NCBI RefSeq assembly: GCF_000234665.1 | Contig: NC_018321.1 | Location: 100,594 to 164,593, forward strand | From: Leishmania mexicana MHOM/GT/2001/U1103 | Taxonomy: Eukaryota > Euglenozoa > Kinetoplastea > Trypanosomatida > Trypanosomatidae | Direction: 5' to 3' | DNA: 64,000 nucleotides | Shown: piece by piece, positions 1 to 10,050 of the stretch | Numbering within the stretch: the stretch's first letter is position 1 | How the letters are laid out: each line of letters begins with the position of its first letter | Translations under genes and position numbers: made by a program | The notes under the pieces: generated by a model | What the model saw: the letters and a program-made list of their open reading frames with translations, nothing else | The model's database searches: none | What the model was told of the DNA's origin: nothing

Positions 1-443
1 GTCCGCCTTCCGTGGGCGAGGGACACGCAACGCACTGCACACGTGTATTTCTCTATAGGTACATGCGCATGTCTACGCCGCTCGGTACGCCCCCTCCCGC
101 TCCCCCGCCGCCCTTCTTTTTATGTGGTACCTGCGCCTCTTCCCTCGCGCTCTCTCAACCGCGACACGAGGCGGTCGGACATTTCGTTTTCGCTTTACAC
201 GCATTATTGAAACAGTGATAGGCACCGGACACGGAAATGTACAGCTGTCACACGTAGACCCGCGCCCACCCCATCCTCTCCCCTGATCGAGTACAACACG
301 TGGGGAAGAAGCGGATGGGTGGCGCTGTGTTGGGAGAGCGGGACGTTCGCGGCGCAGACATTCTAAGCACCACGTAACCGCTGATAAGCCTGCGCGTCTG
401 CCCGCGCACTGTGTGCTTCTTTGCGTGCTCTGCCTCAGCGCGC
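1..443. other. 3' flank of the peptidase T-like gene
   Basis: No gene is supported here. Because transcription runs leftward, this is the 3' untranslated region of the peptidase T-like gene and possibly the start of the next intergenic region. Short open frames on both strands have trypanosomatid intergenic composition and no recognisable domain. Confidence 0.6.
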
Positions 444-1715
444 CTACAGCACGGACGGTGTCTTCTTGCGCTTGTCAGCGCCAAGCAGGACGATGTTGCG
501 GCACACCTCATACGCTTTCACGAAGGACGGGATAGGAAGAAACTCGAAGCAGGAGTGGAAGTTGTGCGCACCAGTGAAGAAGTTGGGGGTAAAGAGGCCC
601 TTCACGGAGAGCGCTGCGCCGTCCGTACCCCCACGCATCGGGATAATGTTCGGCTTCACGCTCGCCTTCTTCATCGCCTCCAGTAGCAGATCAATAGCGG
701 TGAAATCACCCTTGATCGAGTTCGCGATGTTCGCGTACACGTCCTCTATCTCGATCTCTACCTTGCCCGTCGGGTACTTGGCCTGCACCTTCTTGGCTAC
801 ATCGAGCATGTAGGTTTTGCGAGCCGTGTACTCGGCGAGGTCGTGCTCGCGCACCATTGCCTCGAGCCGCGCCTGGGTGGAGTTGGCATCCATCTTCGCG
901 AACCACCAGTACCCCTCGCGCAGTTCTGTGCACTCGGGGGTCTCCTCGCGGTTGAACTGGGAAATGAAGTCCACGGCCATCAGCAGCGGGTTGACCATCA
1001 CGCCCTTGGCCGACATGGGGTGCGCCGAGACACCTGTGAACGTAATTGTGGCACTCGCGGCGTTGAAACACTCGTACACCATCTCTCCCAGCTCGCAGCA
1101 GTCGAGCGTGTAGGCAAAGTCAACGTTGAAGCGCGCCTTTACGTCGAGGTGCTTCGCGCCCACCAAGCCGATCTCCTCATCCGGCACACAGCAAATAACA
1201 ACGTCGCCGTGCCTCTCCTTGCTGGAGTCGAGGCTGGCCACCATCTCCATCACCGACGCAATGGCGGCCTTGTCATCCGCGCCAAGCACGCTGGTGCCGT
1301 CGCTAAAAAGAATGTCTTGTCCAACGTACTTGTTCAGCTCTGCGTGCTCCTGCAGCCGCATCCAAATATTCTTCTCCTTGTTGAGACAGACATCACCGCC
1401 CGTGTAGAGAATCTTCTGAGCCTTTACGTGCGGGCAGAGACCGCAGTCGAAGGTGTCGAGGTGGCAGATAAACCCGATGCGCGGGGCACCAGGCACATTG
1501 CCCGGCTTCACCCCCGTCACCGTCGCATACTTGTCGCAGACGACGTTCTGCAGCCCCATCGCCTGAAGCTCCTTGGCGAGCAGCTCCGCCAGCACCTGCT
1601 GCCCGGGGGTGGATGGGATGCATTTGCCGAGGCTGCGGGGGTCGCTCTGGGTGGTGATGGCGGAGTAGCGGCGAAAGCGCTCCTCCAGGCGGTGTTCGAT
1701 CGGCATGAGAGACAT
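444..1715 (-). CDS. pepT: Peptidase T-like M20 aminotripeptidase
   Basis: A 423-residue zinc metallopeptidase of family M20B, expected to release the N-terminal residue from tripeptides in the cytosol. The family's metal and catalytic motifs appear in order: HLDT at 85-88, LGADDK at 144-149, PDEE at 178-181, YTLD at 202-205, a dimerisation-domain segment with AHP at 231-233, RGGTDGA at 361-367 and the late histidine in HNFHS at 384-388. The length fits bacterial PepT (about 410 residues). The frame stays open another 120 residues upstream, but that part is proline- and cysteine-rich, reads like untranslated leader, and lies across the best splice acceptor (about 1827). The ATG at 1715 begins MSLMPIEHR, where homology begins; a second Met three codons later is possible. 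The C-terminus (KRKKTPSVL) is not a clear peroxisomal signal. Confidence 0.93.
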   Translation of the reverse strand: MSLMPIEHRLEERFRRYSAITTQSDPRSLGKCIPSTPGQQVLAELLAKELQAMGLQNVVCDKYATVTGVKPGNVPGAPRIGFICHLDTFDCGLCPHVKAQKILYTGGDVCLNKEKNIWMRLQEHAELNKYVGQDILFSDGTSVLGADDKAAIASVMEMVASLDSSKERHGDVVICCVPDEEIGLVGAKHLDVKARFNVDFAYTLDCCELGEMVYECFNAASATITFTGVSAHPMSAKGVMVNPLLMAVDFISQFNREETPECTELREGYWWFAKMDANSTQARLEAMVREHDLAEYTARKTYMLDVAKKVQAKYPTGKVEIEIEDVYANIANSIKGDFTAIDLLLEAMKKASVKPNIIPMRGGTDGAALSVKGLFTPNFFTGAHNFHSCFEFLPIPSFVKAYEVCRNIVLLGADKRKKTPSVL

Positions 1716-3129
1716 GGCGGCGGAGAGGATGGGTGGCGGTGGGGGAGGGGAATGGGGGAGGGAGAGACCAGAAGTGCGACAAGCCACGATCGAACACGCT
1801 GCAGGGACACGTGAATCGAAACAACTCTGAAGAAAAAAAAACGAAGCGAGTGCGTTGCGAAGAGCGAGCGAGCTGATCACACACGCACACACATATGTAG
1901 ATACATGTGTGAGTGTATAAGTGGAGCGCGATGGATGTCCATCCGTTGGCAAGCGAGGGAGGATGGTTGCGGAGGGGAGAAAAGGGGGTGGGGCAACTCG
2001 CGCACAGGCACATGCAAGTAGGGAGGCAGTGGTGACCAGAGGAGCAGCAGAGAACGAGAGAGAGAAAAAAGGCACAGAGAGCTAGTGATGAGAGGTCCTT
2101 TGAGGAGGGGAAGACGGTGTGCCTCTCCACCTATTCGGGTGATTGAAGCGACCCACCAAGGATTCACGCAGCCCGCGCGATTAGGAGAGGAGGCGAGAGA
2201 CCTCAGCCCATCACCAAGTCGGCGCACTGCATGATAGAGAGAGGGAGAGGGGGGGGGCTGCAGAGATAACGGCAGCAACAGTATCGAATAACACGTTCGC
2301 TCGTATTCCCTCGCATCTCCGTCTTTGTCTCTCTCTCTGAAGGGCGAAAGCGCTGCCGCACTCATCTCTGTGTCAACCATCCGTGCCGATGATGGCGCGC
2401 GCCTCTATCGAGCACAGGACGGGGGAGACAGCACTGACAACGGGCCCTTCGCTTTTCTTCATCTCGTTCAAGCGCGCCGTCAGTTGCGTGCACGCGTCGC
2501 TGCCCTCATCCAGTCAGCCGACACGGACAGCGACATGGCCACAACGACGTGACAGCACGATGCATGCATCTATAACAGATATATATGGTGCAAGCACAGG
2601 GCAAAGGCCATGAGGGACGAGGGAGGTTGTGCGTGTGTGTGGGGGGGGAGGGGTGTAGGGGACAGAGGGCCGGAGTTGGAATGGACGTAAACGGCACACA
2701 CGAGCACCACCGTGCGCGCTCAAGCTGAACAGGGAAAGAGAGCACCGGTGAGCAATGCGCGAGAGAGAGAGGCGAGGCGAGAAGAGCACCGACCTCCGAC
2801 TGCCTTGAGTCCCTCCCACCCACTGAATCACCAAACGCCTTCGCTCTTCCTCTTGGCTACTTTACATGAGTTTATTATACATACCAGCAACACCAGCCAG
2901 TGCACACACACACACACATCGCAACAGAAACACGCGTACTCGTCATTTGGGAGGGAGGGGGCAGAGAGATGGCAGGAAGAGGGAAGGATGGCGGACTGCC
3001 ATGCAGCAACCGCACATACGCCTGAAGCAGCCGGCGGCCAAGGACGAACACATGGGGAGTCCCCCACATCGAGCACCCCCCCCACACACACACGCACGCA
3101 CACGCAAAGACGAGGGCACCGCATCTGCC
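1716..3129. other. Intergenic region between CFAP206 and peptidase T
   Basis: It holds the 3' UTR of CFAP206 and the 5' leader of the peptidase gene. Apart from the splice-acceptor candidate there are CA runs near 2905-2922 and 3085-3105, a short TA stretch near 2579-2587 and G-runs near 2640-2650. No gene is supported; longer open frames here encode His/Thr/Pro-rich low-complexity peptides read from CA repeats. Confidence 0.6.
1827..1845 (-). promoter_or_regulatory. Predicted trans-splice acceptor for the peptidase T gene
   Basis: On the minus strand an uninterrupted T9 run followed by CTTCAG ends at 1827-1828, a textbook pyrimidine tract plus CAG acceptor. It would give a leader of about 111 nt before the ATG at 1715. 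A second pyrimidine-rich stretch (about 1735-1765) lies closer to the ATG, but no AG follows it before the start codon. This is prediction from sequence only. Confidence 0.45.
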
Positions 3130-5259
3130 TCAATACTCGATGACTTTGCGCACCTGCTCGATCGCCGATGTGTAAGTGCCGCGAAGCCCCTTCAGATACT
3201 GCGCCACATGCGGCGGCTGCGTTGCCGCGTCGTGCAGCGTCTGCGCCTCGGAGTCTTTTCTCGGGTCCGCCTGCGTCGCTGCCTCACGGCGGAAGTGCAG
3301 CGCGGCGGTCTGCGAGGAATGCGTGCGCATCTGCATGAGATTGGCTAACTTCAGCGCGTGTCGACGGAGATCCCACTCGTTCCAGAAGTAGTTGTGGTTG
3401 ATGTAAGAGTCGATCTGCCCCGTCTGCGTGCCGCAGCTCTGCCTGTTCTCGTGCGTGTTCTGTGCGCTTGCTAAGTCACTCGTCAGCCGCTCCACCACGC
3501 GCGCCCCCTCCAAGTACAGCTCGCGCGGCAGCTCGTCGCCTCTCCCCATCACAAGAGTCAGACACGGATCGGCGGCGTGGAAGACATGCAGACAACCCTC
3601 CACGTACCTCCACGGATCAGCCGCAAAGGCGCGCATTGCAGCCGCGTCCGAAAAAATGAAGTAGAGTGGGCGCGCCATGGCAACGTGGCGGGCGCCGCCG
3701 CTCACCTCAACACATCCCAACGACGTCTTCGATGGCGAGGACGACGAAAGCTCTGACGGCACTTGGCCAGGTATCAGCAGCCCTGTGGTTGGACGCCCGG
3801 CGAGGAGTTGAACGGGGCAGTAGCCTCGCATAGCGCAGAGCGACTCGGGGTAAACCTGCGCCACGGTAGGGTCGACCGTGTGCAGCGGGAGGTCGGCGCG
3901 GTAGCGGACGTGAACACCAGCAGGAAGTCGCTGCCGCGTTGCGTCGGAGTCAAGCAGGGCACTGACCTCGGCAGCCAGGGCACTCGTGGAGGTGACAGAG
4001 GGTGCCGGTGCAGCCTCCGCGAGGGCGAGCGCTTCTTCGGCGGCGGTTCTGGGCAGCGACGTGTCGTATCCAGCGGCGGACTCTGTTGCAACGCGCAGTA
4101 GCGTCGACCAAAGCGAAAGCTCGCCGGCGCAACGCATACCCGCCTCGTACGCGTCAGCCAGCTCCATAAACTTTGGAAACACCATCTTCTTCGGAGCGGC
4201 CCCACCAGGTGCGGCGGCAGCGGCGGCGGCGGCCGGTGAAGAGGCAGAGGTGATGGCAGACGAGGGCACTGGCGCAGCTGCGGCCACTTTGCTCCCCGGC
4301 ATCAACTGCCGCAGCTCAGCTAAGAGCAATCTGTATGGCTGCATGACGCGGCTGTTGATGCACTCGCGCAGCTGCTGAAGACCACACTGCACATGCCGAA
4401 GAACGTGCTGGACCAGAAGAAGGTGGTGGTACTCCTCCTTGAGCTGCTGCTGGGCCGCGGCATCGAGAGGACAGGTCGGGGACACTAGAAGTGCACGCGT
4501 GAGGCGCACCCGTGGCTTCAGCTCAGCCACCGCCTCCTCCGCTTTCGCCTCTAGCTCCGCCAGCGGTGTGTCCACGGTGGTGGACAGCGACATCAAGTCC
4601 ACGCCGGCGGTGCGGCCCATCTCTTTCTGATAGAGCCGCAGTCCCCATGCAATGCGACGAAGCTGCCGCAGCTGGCTCGCCCGCTCCACGCGGTCCTGAC
4701 GTAGGAATGCGGTCACCTGTGCACGAGGCAGGGCCGCGCTGACGGCGAAGAGAGTCTCGCTGTGGGAAGTGCCGCTGCTGCCGCTACCAGCCTTCGCCGT
4801 GGCCGACGCCAGTGAGCCAAGGCCACTGTAGTGATGCGCGAAGTAGACCGCCAGAGAGCTCCAGACCTGCTCGGCGCCCACCATCCCAGGCTCCATGGAC
4901 ATCAGTGTACCCTCCAGTTGCACTCGGATGGCCTCCTTCTTCACCTCTGCCTTGTGCTGCTGCTCTTCGCGAGACGTGCGCAGCGTGTCGCAGCGGACCT
5001 GCAAGGACAATGTGGCGAGGCTAGGAAGACTGCAGCGATGGAGAAGATAATCAAGCACGTCGTCCGCCAGCGCTTCAATACGAAGAACGCTCGCCGCCAC
5101 ATCGCCAGCGTCATCAAATCGGTCACGCTCCTTCAGCAGCCAGAGACGCGTCAGCAGCGCTGCAAGGTCCACCGTGACGGCGGAGCCCATGGGGCGGTCC
5201 CGCGCCTGCTTGTGATAGCGCGCCACAATCTCTTGTGCCACCAACGGTATGACGTCCAT
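3130..5259 (-). CDS. CFAP206: Cilia- and flagella-associated protein 206 (CFAP206/FAP206)
   Basis: A 709-residue protein that I assign to the CFAP206 family, an axonemal protein linking radial spoke 2 and dynein c to the doublet microtubule. The strongest evidence is the C-terminus. A segment at about 619-640 contains NHNYFWNEWDLRRHALKLAN, followed by THSSQTAALHFRREAATQ and then ATQPPHVAQYLKGLRG. This is the family's order of a WNEWELRR-type block, threonine-glutamine repeats and a terminal YLxGLRG. Upstream, a segment around residues 490-560 has the usual CPV..L......GLLIPG...LYFIFSDAAAMRAFAADPWRYV pattern. Residues 1-420 are largely helical. An Ala run near residue 350 is low complexity. 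The start is the ATG at 5259 (MDVIPLVAQ); the frame upstream is open but hydrophobic and leader-like. It shares the unit with a kinesin-9-like and a CFAP20DC-like gene. Confidence 0.88.
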   Translation of the reverse strand: MDVIPLVAQEIVARYHKQARDRPMGSAVTVDLAALLTRLWLLKERDRFDDAGDVAASVLRIEALADDVLDYLLHRCSLPSLATLSLQVRCDTLRTSREEQQHKAEVKKEAIRVQLEGTLMSMEPGMVGAEQVWSSLAVYFAHHYSGLGSLASATAKAGSGSSGTSHSETLFAVSAALPRAQVTAFLRQDRVERASQLRQLRRIAWGLRLYQKEMGRTAGVDLMSLSTTVDTPLAELEAKAEEAVAELKPRVRLTRALLVSPTCPLDAAAQQQLKEEYHHLLLVQHVLRHVQCGLQQLRECINSRVMQPYRLLLAELRQLMPGSKVAAAAPVPSSAITSASSPAAAAAAAAPGGAAPKKMVFPKFMELADAYEAGMRCAGELSLWSTLLRVATESAAGYDTSLPRTAAEEALALAEAAPAPSVTSTSALAAEVSALLDSDATRQRLPAGVHVRYRADLPLHTVDPTVAQVYPESLCAMRGYCPVQLLAGRPTTGLLIPGQVPSELSSSSPSKTSLGCVEVSGGARHVAMARPLYFIFSDAAAMRAFAADPWRYVEGCLHVFHAADPCLTLVMGRGDELPRELYLEGARVVERLTSDLASAQNTHENRQSCGTQTGQIDSYINHNYFWNEWDLRRHALKLANLMQMRTHSSQTAALHFRREAATQADPRKDSEAQTLHDAATQPPHVAQYLKGLRGTYTSAIEQVRKVIEY

Positions 5260-6698
5260 CGTGGTGACAGGGGTGGTGCGTGCGGGAAGGAAAGAGATGG
5301 AGAGATGCAAGGCGGGTATAACGGCGATACCGAAGAGAAAACAGAACGACAAGACTCGACGCACGCAGATCCTCCTGCGCCTACTTCCAGTCGCAGCTGA
5401 ACGGGTGATGCGAAAGGCGGCTGAGAAACGCGCTTGTGGGTTCGTGGAGGGAGGGTAACCAGAGAGAGAGAAGGTGAGTGTGTGTGTGAGAGAGGTATAG
5501 GAAGCGACGGTCAGATGGAGAAGGTGAGACATGTGCGGGTTGATCGAGGAAACAGACAGATAGGCAGGCAGGGAGGAGGGAGAACGACAGGCAGGGTAGC
5601 CCGTTCACGGGCGCATCTGTGATGAGCCATGTCCGAGCACGTGCCCGTTGATGATACTACGCTGTCGACAAGTTTCTCCGCGCAGAAATAGAGGGGGGAG
5701 GCGGAATGATACGCAGCCGCAGTCGTATCACCCTCCTCCCCTACCCCTTCCTCCTCCCCCGAGCCGGCTCTGCGTGTGCTTCCCGTTGGACAGCACAGCA
5801 GCATTCGTTTGAAATCACCCCTCCGCGTGAGTCTCCTTGGCTGCCTCCGCAGTCTTTCCTCCTTGGTGCCATGAGAGCATCGCAGACAGTGCAGGAGAGA
5901 CGAGATAAGGAAGGGTGAGTAGGAGAGGGAGGGAGAGAGAGACCGGACCGATGAGGAGAAGCAAGAAGGCAGAGAACATGTACATAGTGAATGGACGCAC
6001 AGACACACACACGCACACACATCTATTGTCTGTGCACTGATGCGGCAATAGGAAAAGCGTGTATGCTGGGATTGTCTGGGCCCAAAACCTCCCTCCCTTG
6101 TCTCCCTCCTCATCCTCCCGCCGCCGCCGCCGCCCCCCACTCTCTCCCCCATCCTTACCTATCACCATCCCTCTCTCACACACACACACGTATATAGCAC
6201 GAGTAGTGCAAGCCGCTACTGTACATGAATGAAAGCGGTCGAACAAAACAAAGCGCACACACGCACACGCACACACCCTGTGGGAAGACAGGCGAGCAAG
6301 TAAAGGGAGGCGTGTGGGGAGGACGGGACATGCACGAAGAAGCCGAAGAAAGAATCAGAGAAACAGCTAGCGAGAGAGGAAAGCGCATAAAAGCTTTGCT
6401 CGCCCTCCCACCCCCCTCTCGTTCTGTGTGCACGCGTGCATGCATGAGCCACCGGCATCCTCCGTCCAACTGCCATCCTGCCCCCCTCCCTCCCCCTATT
6501 TCTCGTCCATGACCGTTTCGCCAACACGCCTCTGATGCCCAAGTGTGAGGGGTGCATGGCACATGTAAAAGCTGATGCGAGAAACATGCAGCAGCCACAT
6601 CCGCCGTTGCACAGCACCACGCCATCACAGCCACCACCCGCAGCGGCAAACGAGCTTTGCATCACGCACGAAACCCAGATTCAAGCACCGTGCCGTGG
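5260..6698. other. Intergenic region between kinesin-9-like gene and CFAP206
   Basis: It contains the 3' UTR of the kinesin-like gene and the 5' leader of CFAP206. Minus-strand pyrimidine tracts are visible near 5460-5500 and 5900-5945, and CA/TG runs near 6000-6025, 6177-6190 and 6257-6277. A (CCG)n-like stretch lies near 6118-6133. I see no gene. Confidence 0.55.
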
Positions 6699-9600
6699 TC
6701 ACATGGAGCAGTAGGCGGCGGACGAAACACCGGCAGCGCTGAAGGTGTCGGACGACATGGCTATTGCTGCAGCCACGTCCGCTGACTCCTTCTTTGTGAC
6801 GAAGGAAAAAGAGGTGGCAGGACGCAGAGCCGGCCCGACGCCACCCCAGCCCTCGTAGGCGACGTTACCTCCGACGCCGTTGATGGTGACACCACTGAGC
6901 CCACCCACCTCGCCGCCACCGCCACCACTCCCTGCACTGCCAGTAGTGGAAGGACGCCGCAGCCGTCGTCGCATCGTATCAAGCGTCAGTTTCTTTGAAT
7001 TCTCTGCAGGTTTCTTCAGTGGATTCGCAGCAGCAGCGGTGTGGTCCTTGGCAGGCACACGAGCGCGATACCACGACTCAAAGCTCCGCAGCAGCGCCTC
7101 GCGACGTCGTGTTAGCTGGCTCTCGTGGTAGCGGCACTCGTCTGCCAGGGCTGGGTCGCTGTGACTGCCATCACCCTTCACTTCCGCCATGAGACGCAGT
7201 CTTAGGCTGGCAAGTGCCTCCTCTTCCTGTCGCATCTGCTGCACCTGCTGCACGCCCTCCAATGTCTGGGTCGTGTAGACGTGGAACGCGGAAGACTCGC
7301 CCGCACTCGCCTGCAGCACTGGGTCAGCTGTCAAGTGTGATCGCGGCACCTGCATCGTGGAGTTCACCTCGATAGAGGAAGACGGGCCCAGCGAGTCGGT
7401 GGGCGCCCGACCCCATGACGTCGACGGCTGCCGGGGGGCGGAGGCGTTTCGCGACGCATTTTTCATGCTCTTCGACGCCGACGAAGGGCGGATCAGCGAC
7501 ACCGGTGCGCCCGAGACCACCCGCGCACCCTGGAGAGACGACGACGGCGCGAACGGCTTAAAAGGCGGCGCTTCGACGTGGGTGGGGACAACGACCATCT
7601 CGTTTTCTGAAGACATAATCCCTTCATTCGCCGGCCACGCCACGGCAGCCGCGGCAAGCGGGGTGTTGGCTGTGGCGGTAGCTGCGTTGGGCCCCGTTGA
7701 TGGAAAGACGCTCAGCCCCGGCAACGGCGAAAACGGGGTTGTTTCCTTGGTCTCACCTCGGTATAACCCCGCAGCCGATGGAGCGCTGCCGAACCCCTTT
7801 CCTGCCTTGACACCAGCAGTTGCCGGCACAGTCGGACTCGGCTCGTGTAGTAGCGTCGTATGCACATAGTTACATCTGGGCAACGGCGCTATCGACGCTA
7901 ACAGAGCCGAGTCCATCGAAGGGCGACGCCTGCCCTCCGCGGCGGGGGTGTCCCTCGCTAAGCTCGCCGGGCTGCGTACCGAGCACATCCGGCGCCGGCC
8001 GGCCCCTCCGCTGCAGATGGACCGCCCTGAATAGCGCTCAGAGACGGAGCTGCGCGTGCTGCTCGCTGCCAGGGCCGTGAATGCAGCCGCTGTAGCAGTC
8101 TCTGCCGCACGCAGGTCTGCGAGTGCGGCGCGAAGCTGAATGTCCTTTTCTGCCACACACTGGCGCAGCAGCTCGAAGCACGTGTTCATCTCCAGCACCG
8201 TGCTGACTGGGAGCATCGCAATGCGTCCGGCAACGAAGTTCATTACGCCTGTTGTCAAGGCAGCCGAGACCGGCGCAACAGATGATGAGGCGGTGCGGCG
8301 GAGCAGTGGATGGCAGTCGCTCGCCCCCCCACCGGGTGTTTGCGACGGCGAGGTGCACCAGTCACTCACCTGCCCAGTGCAGGACTTGGACGACCGTCCC
8401 TGTGCATCCGTGGCCAAGCCATCGCCAAAGTGCCTATTGGCACCCTTCGCGTTCCTGGCCGTCGGTGCATTGACAGGTGCGGCGGCGGCGGCAAGTGCCG
8501 ATGCAGCGCTCGCCGCGTGCTCGTTCAACTCCATCTGCAGTCGTAGCTCCGCCTGCAGCGCCGCCATCTGCCGCTGCAGCTGGCGTACCCGGACCACGGG
8601 GTCCTCGACGACCCGAGAGGTAGGATGCTCAGGCACACACAAAAGCCGCCGCGCCAGCTGCAACGTGGCCAGTGTTTCCTGCCTGTACGCCTCCTCTGAC
8701 CGGACGTGCGCAATGATACAAGTGCGACAGCCGCCGCCAAGGTGGCCTTTGAGCAGCATCGCCAGCTTGCTCTGCTTGTATGGCGGCCGCGTAGGCGCCG
8801 CCTCATCCTCCTCCGTCGACGAAGACGAGAGTCCTGTGATGACCTGCTGCAGTATTGCAAGTGAATGCCGGATCGCCGCATCCTCGGAGCGGCCGCCGTG
8901 CGATGTGGCGCCGCTGTCAGCAGCCGGCATTGAGGACGATGTGAACGAGGGCGGCGGTTGTGGCCTGTGGCTGCGGTGCCGCGGCTGCTCCGCGGCTGCC
9001 AGGTCGACGAGGTACAGCTTGGCCGTGCGCACGAGGTGGTGAGATGCGCTTGCCTCCTCGCCCTCTTCACACGTGACGTCCACTATGACGACGACGTGGC
9101 CAGGAGACCAAGGCGACGCTGCTGAAGGCGACGCACGACGACTTCGGTGTATCAACGCGATGGCGTCTGCGGCGCTGCGGCACGCCACTTTCGATACGTT
9201 GCGCATTAGTACTCTGCCTCGTGGATCCATGGTGATGTTGGGCCTCGCAGAGAGCGATAAGGACGAGGAGGTCAGTGGCGGGGGTGGCGCTGCCCGCGGC
9301 GGCACCGACGCCGACGCCCCGTTTGAGGGTGCGCCGTGTGCTGCCTCGGCGAGCAGGTCCATCACGTGCTCTCCGCGGAGAGCCAGGCACGAGAGCTTGA
9401 CCAAGAACCGCGTGCGACAGCTGCGTCGCGCCTCCTCCTCCTCTGCAGCACTCGAGCACAGGGACGCGAGGTCATGTGTGGAGGGCACCGTCACCGCCAT
9501 GCCCGAAAGAGACGTGGGCGTTGAGGGCTCGGACTGTGCCTCCACCACTGCAAAGAGCGAGGCGAGAATGCGCTGGCACACCCCAGGAACGGCCACGTCG

Positions 9601-10001
9601 CCAAACATGGTGGTGGTCTTGCCGGTGCCTTTCTCGCCGCAACAAAGAATCGTGGCGCTCCTCCCCTTCAGCAGAGAGTCCTCCACGCAGGAACGGGCGA
9701 TGCTGTCGAAGAAAGCGTGCGCGGCGTCCCCTCGGGCATCGCCGACGACGCCGTCAAGTGTGAAGCTTGACGACTGAGTCACATGCGCTATGGGTGACGG
9801 CCGCCGTTTCGAAACGGCCTCTGTCCTTGGCGGCACCTCCTCCGCGCTGCTGCAATGCAGCGTCGTGCTTTTACTGTCCACGGTGATCCACGGTGGTGCG
9901 TCGGGGGAGGTAGGTGGCCGCACGCGACCGTAAACGTGGACTCGATCGGCCACCTGGCACGGCATCCTCAGTGGTGCTGCTGACGGCAAGGGAGCTTCCA
10001 T
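6699..10001 (-). CDS. Divergent kinesin, kinesin-9-like
   Basis: A 1100-residue kinesin-like protein with an N-terminal motor at about 20-455. The P-loop is GEKGTGKT at 122-129. The region before it (SSFTLDGVVGDARGDAAHAF) resembles KIF9/KIF6 motors. The helix alpha-4 region reads YKQSKLAMLLKGHLGGG at 408-424, close to the consensus. The nucleotide-sensing switches are altered: the switch II DLAGSE motif is DLAAAE at 333-338, and at the switch I position I find no NxxSSRSH. A short helical segment near 919-983 ends in an LLRSFESWYRAR motif, like the C-terminal coiled region of kinesin-9 proteins that ends in FExWY. Between lie disordered Ser/Ala/Pro-rich stretches. The start is the ATG at 10001; a further 27 hydrophobic codons upstream lie across a likely splice acceptor. 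Kinesin is near certain; the kinesin-9 class is inference. Expected site: flagellum or cytoskeleton. Confidence 0.85.
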   Translation of the reverse strand: MEAPLPSAAPLRMPCQVADRVHVYGRVRPPTSPDAPPWITVDSKSTTLHCSSAEEVPPRTEAVSKRRPSPIAHVTQSSSFTLDGVVGDARGDAAHAFFDSIARSCVEDSLLKGRSATILCCGEKGTGKTTTMFGDVAVPGVCQRILASLFAVVEAQSEPSTPTSLSGMAVTVPSTHDLASLCSSAAEEEEARRSCRTRFLVKLSCLALRGEHVMDLLAEAAHGAPSNGASASVPPRAAPPPPLTSSSLSLSARPNITMDPRGRVLMRNVSKVACRSAADAIALIHRSRRASPSAASPWSPGHVVVIVDVTCEEGEEASASHHLVRTAKLYLVDLAAAEQPRHRSHRPQPPPSFTSSSMPAADSGATSHGGRSEDAAIRHSLAILQQVITGLSSSSTEEDEAAPTRPPYKQSKLAMLLKGHLGGGCRTCIIAHVRSEEAYRQETLATLQLARRLLCVPEHPTSRVVEDPVVRVRQLQRQMAALQAELRLQMELNEHAASAASALAAAAAPVNAPTARNAKGANRHFGDGLATDAQGRSSKSCTGQVSDWCTSPSQTPGGGASDCHPLLRRTASSSVAPVSAALTTGVMNFVAGRIAMLPVSTVLEMNTCFELLRQCVAEKDIQLRAALADLRAAETATAAAFTALAASSTRSSVSERYSGRSICSGGAGRRRMCSVRSPASLARDTPAAEGRRRPSMDSALLASIAPLPRCNYVHTTLLHEPSPTVPATAGVKAGKGFGSAPSAAGLYRGETKETTPFSPLPGLSVFPSTGPNAATATANTPLAAAAVAWPANEGIMSSENEMVVVPTHVEAPPFKPFAPSSSLQGARVVSGAPVSLIRPSSASKSMKNASRNASAPRQPSTSWGRAPTDSLGPSSSIEVNSTMQVPRSHLTADPVLQASAGESSAFHVYTTQTLEGVQQVQQMRQEEEALASLRLRLMAEVKGDGSHSDPALADECRYHESQLTRRREALLRSFESWYRARVPAKDHTAAAANPLKKPAENSKKLTLDTMRRRLRRPSTTGSAGSGGGGGEVGGLSGVTINGVGGNVAYEGWGGVGPALRPATSFSFVTKKESADVAAAIAMSSDTFSAAGVSSAAYCSM

Positions 10002-10009
10002 CCCGAGTA

Positions 10010-10050
10010 CTGCGCAAGCGACAAAAACCAAGAGAGGGAAGAACAGAGCG
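10010..10050 (-). promoter_or_regulatory. Predicted trans-splice acceptor for the kinesin-like gene
   Basis: On the minus strand a long pyrimidine-rich stretch runs from about 10075 down to 10022 and is followed by GCAG, with the AG at 10010-10011, nine bases before the ATG. This supports starting the protein at 10001 rather than at the further-upstream open codons. Prediction only. Confidence 0.35.

Noticed and set aside
843..1814. 323-codon open frame on the plus strand
   Set aside because: It is antisense to the peptidase T gene, whose motifs explain the region.
1716..2075. Upstream extension of the peptidase T frame (120 codons)
   Set aside because: Proline/cysteine-rich leader composition, and it crosses the best splice-acceptor candidate near 1827; homology starts at the ATG at 1715.
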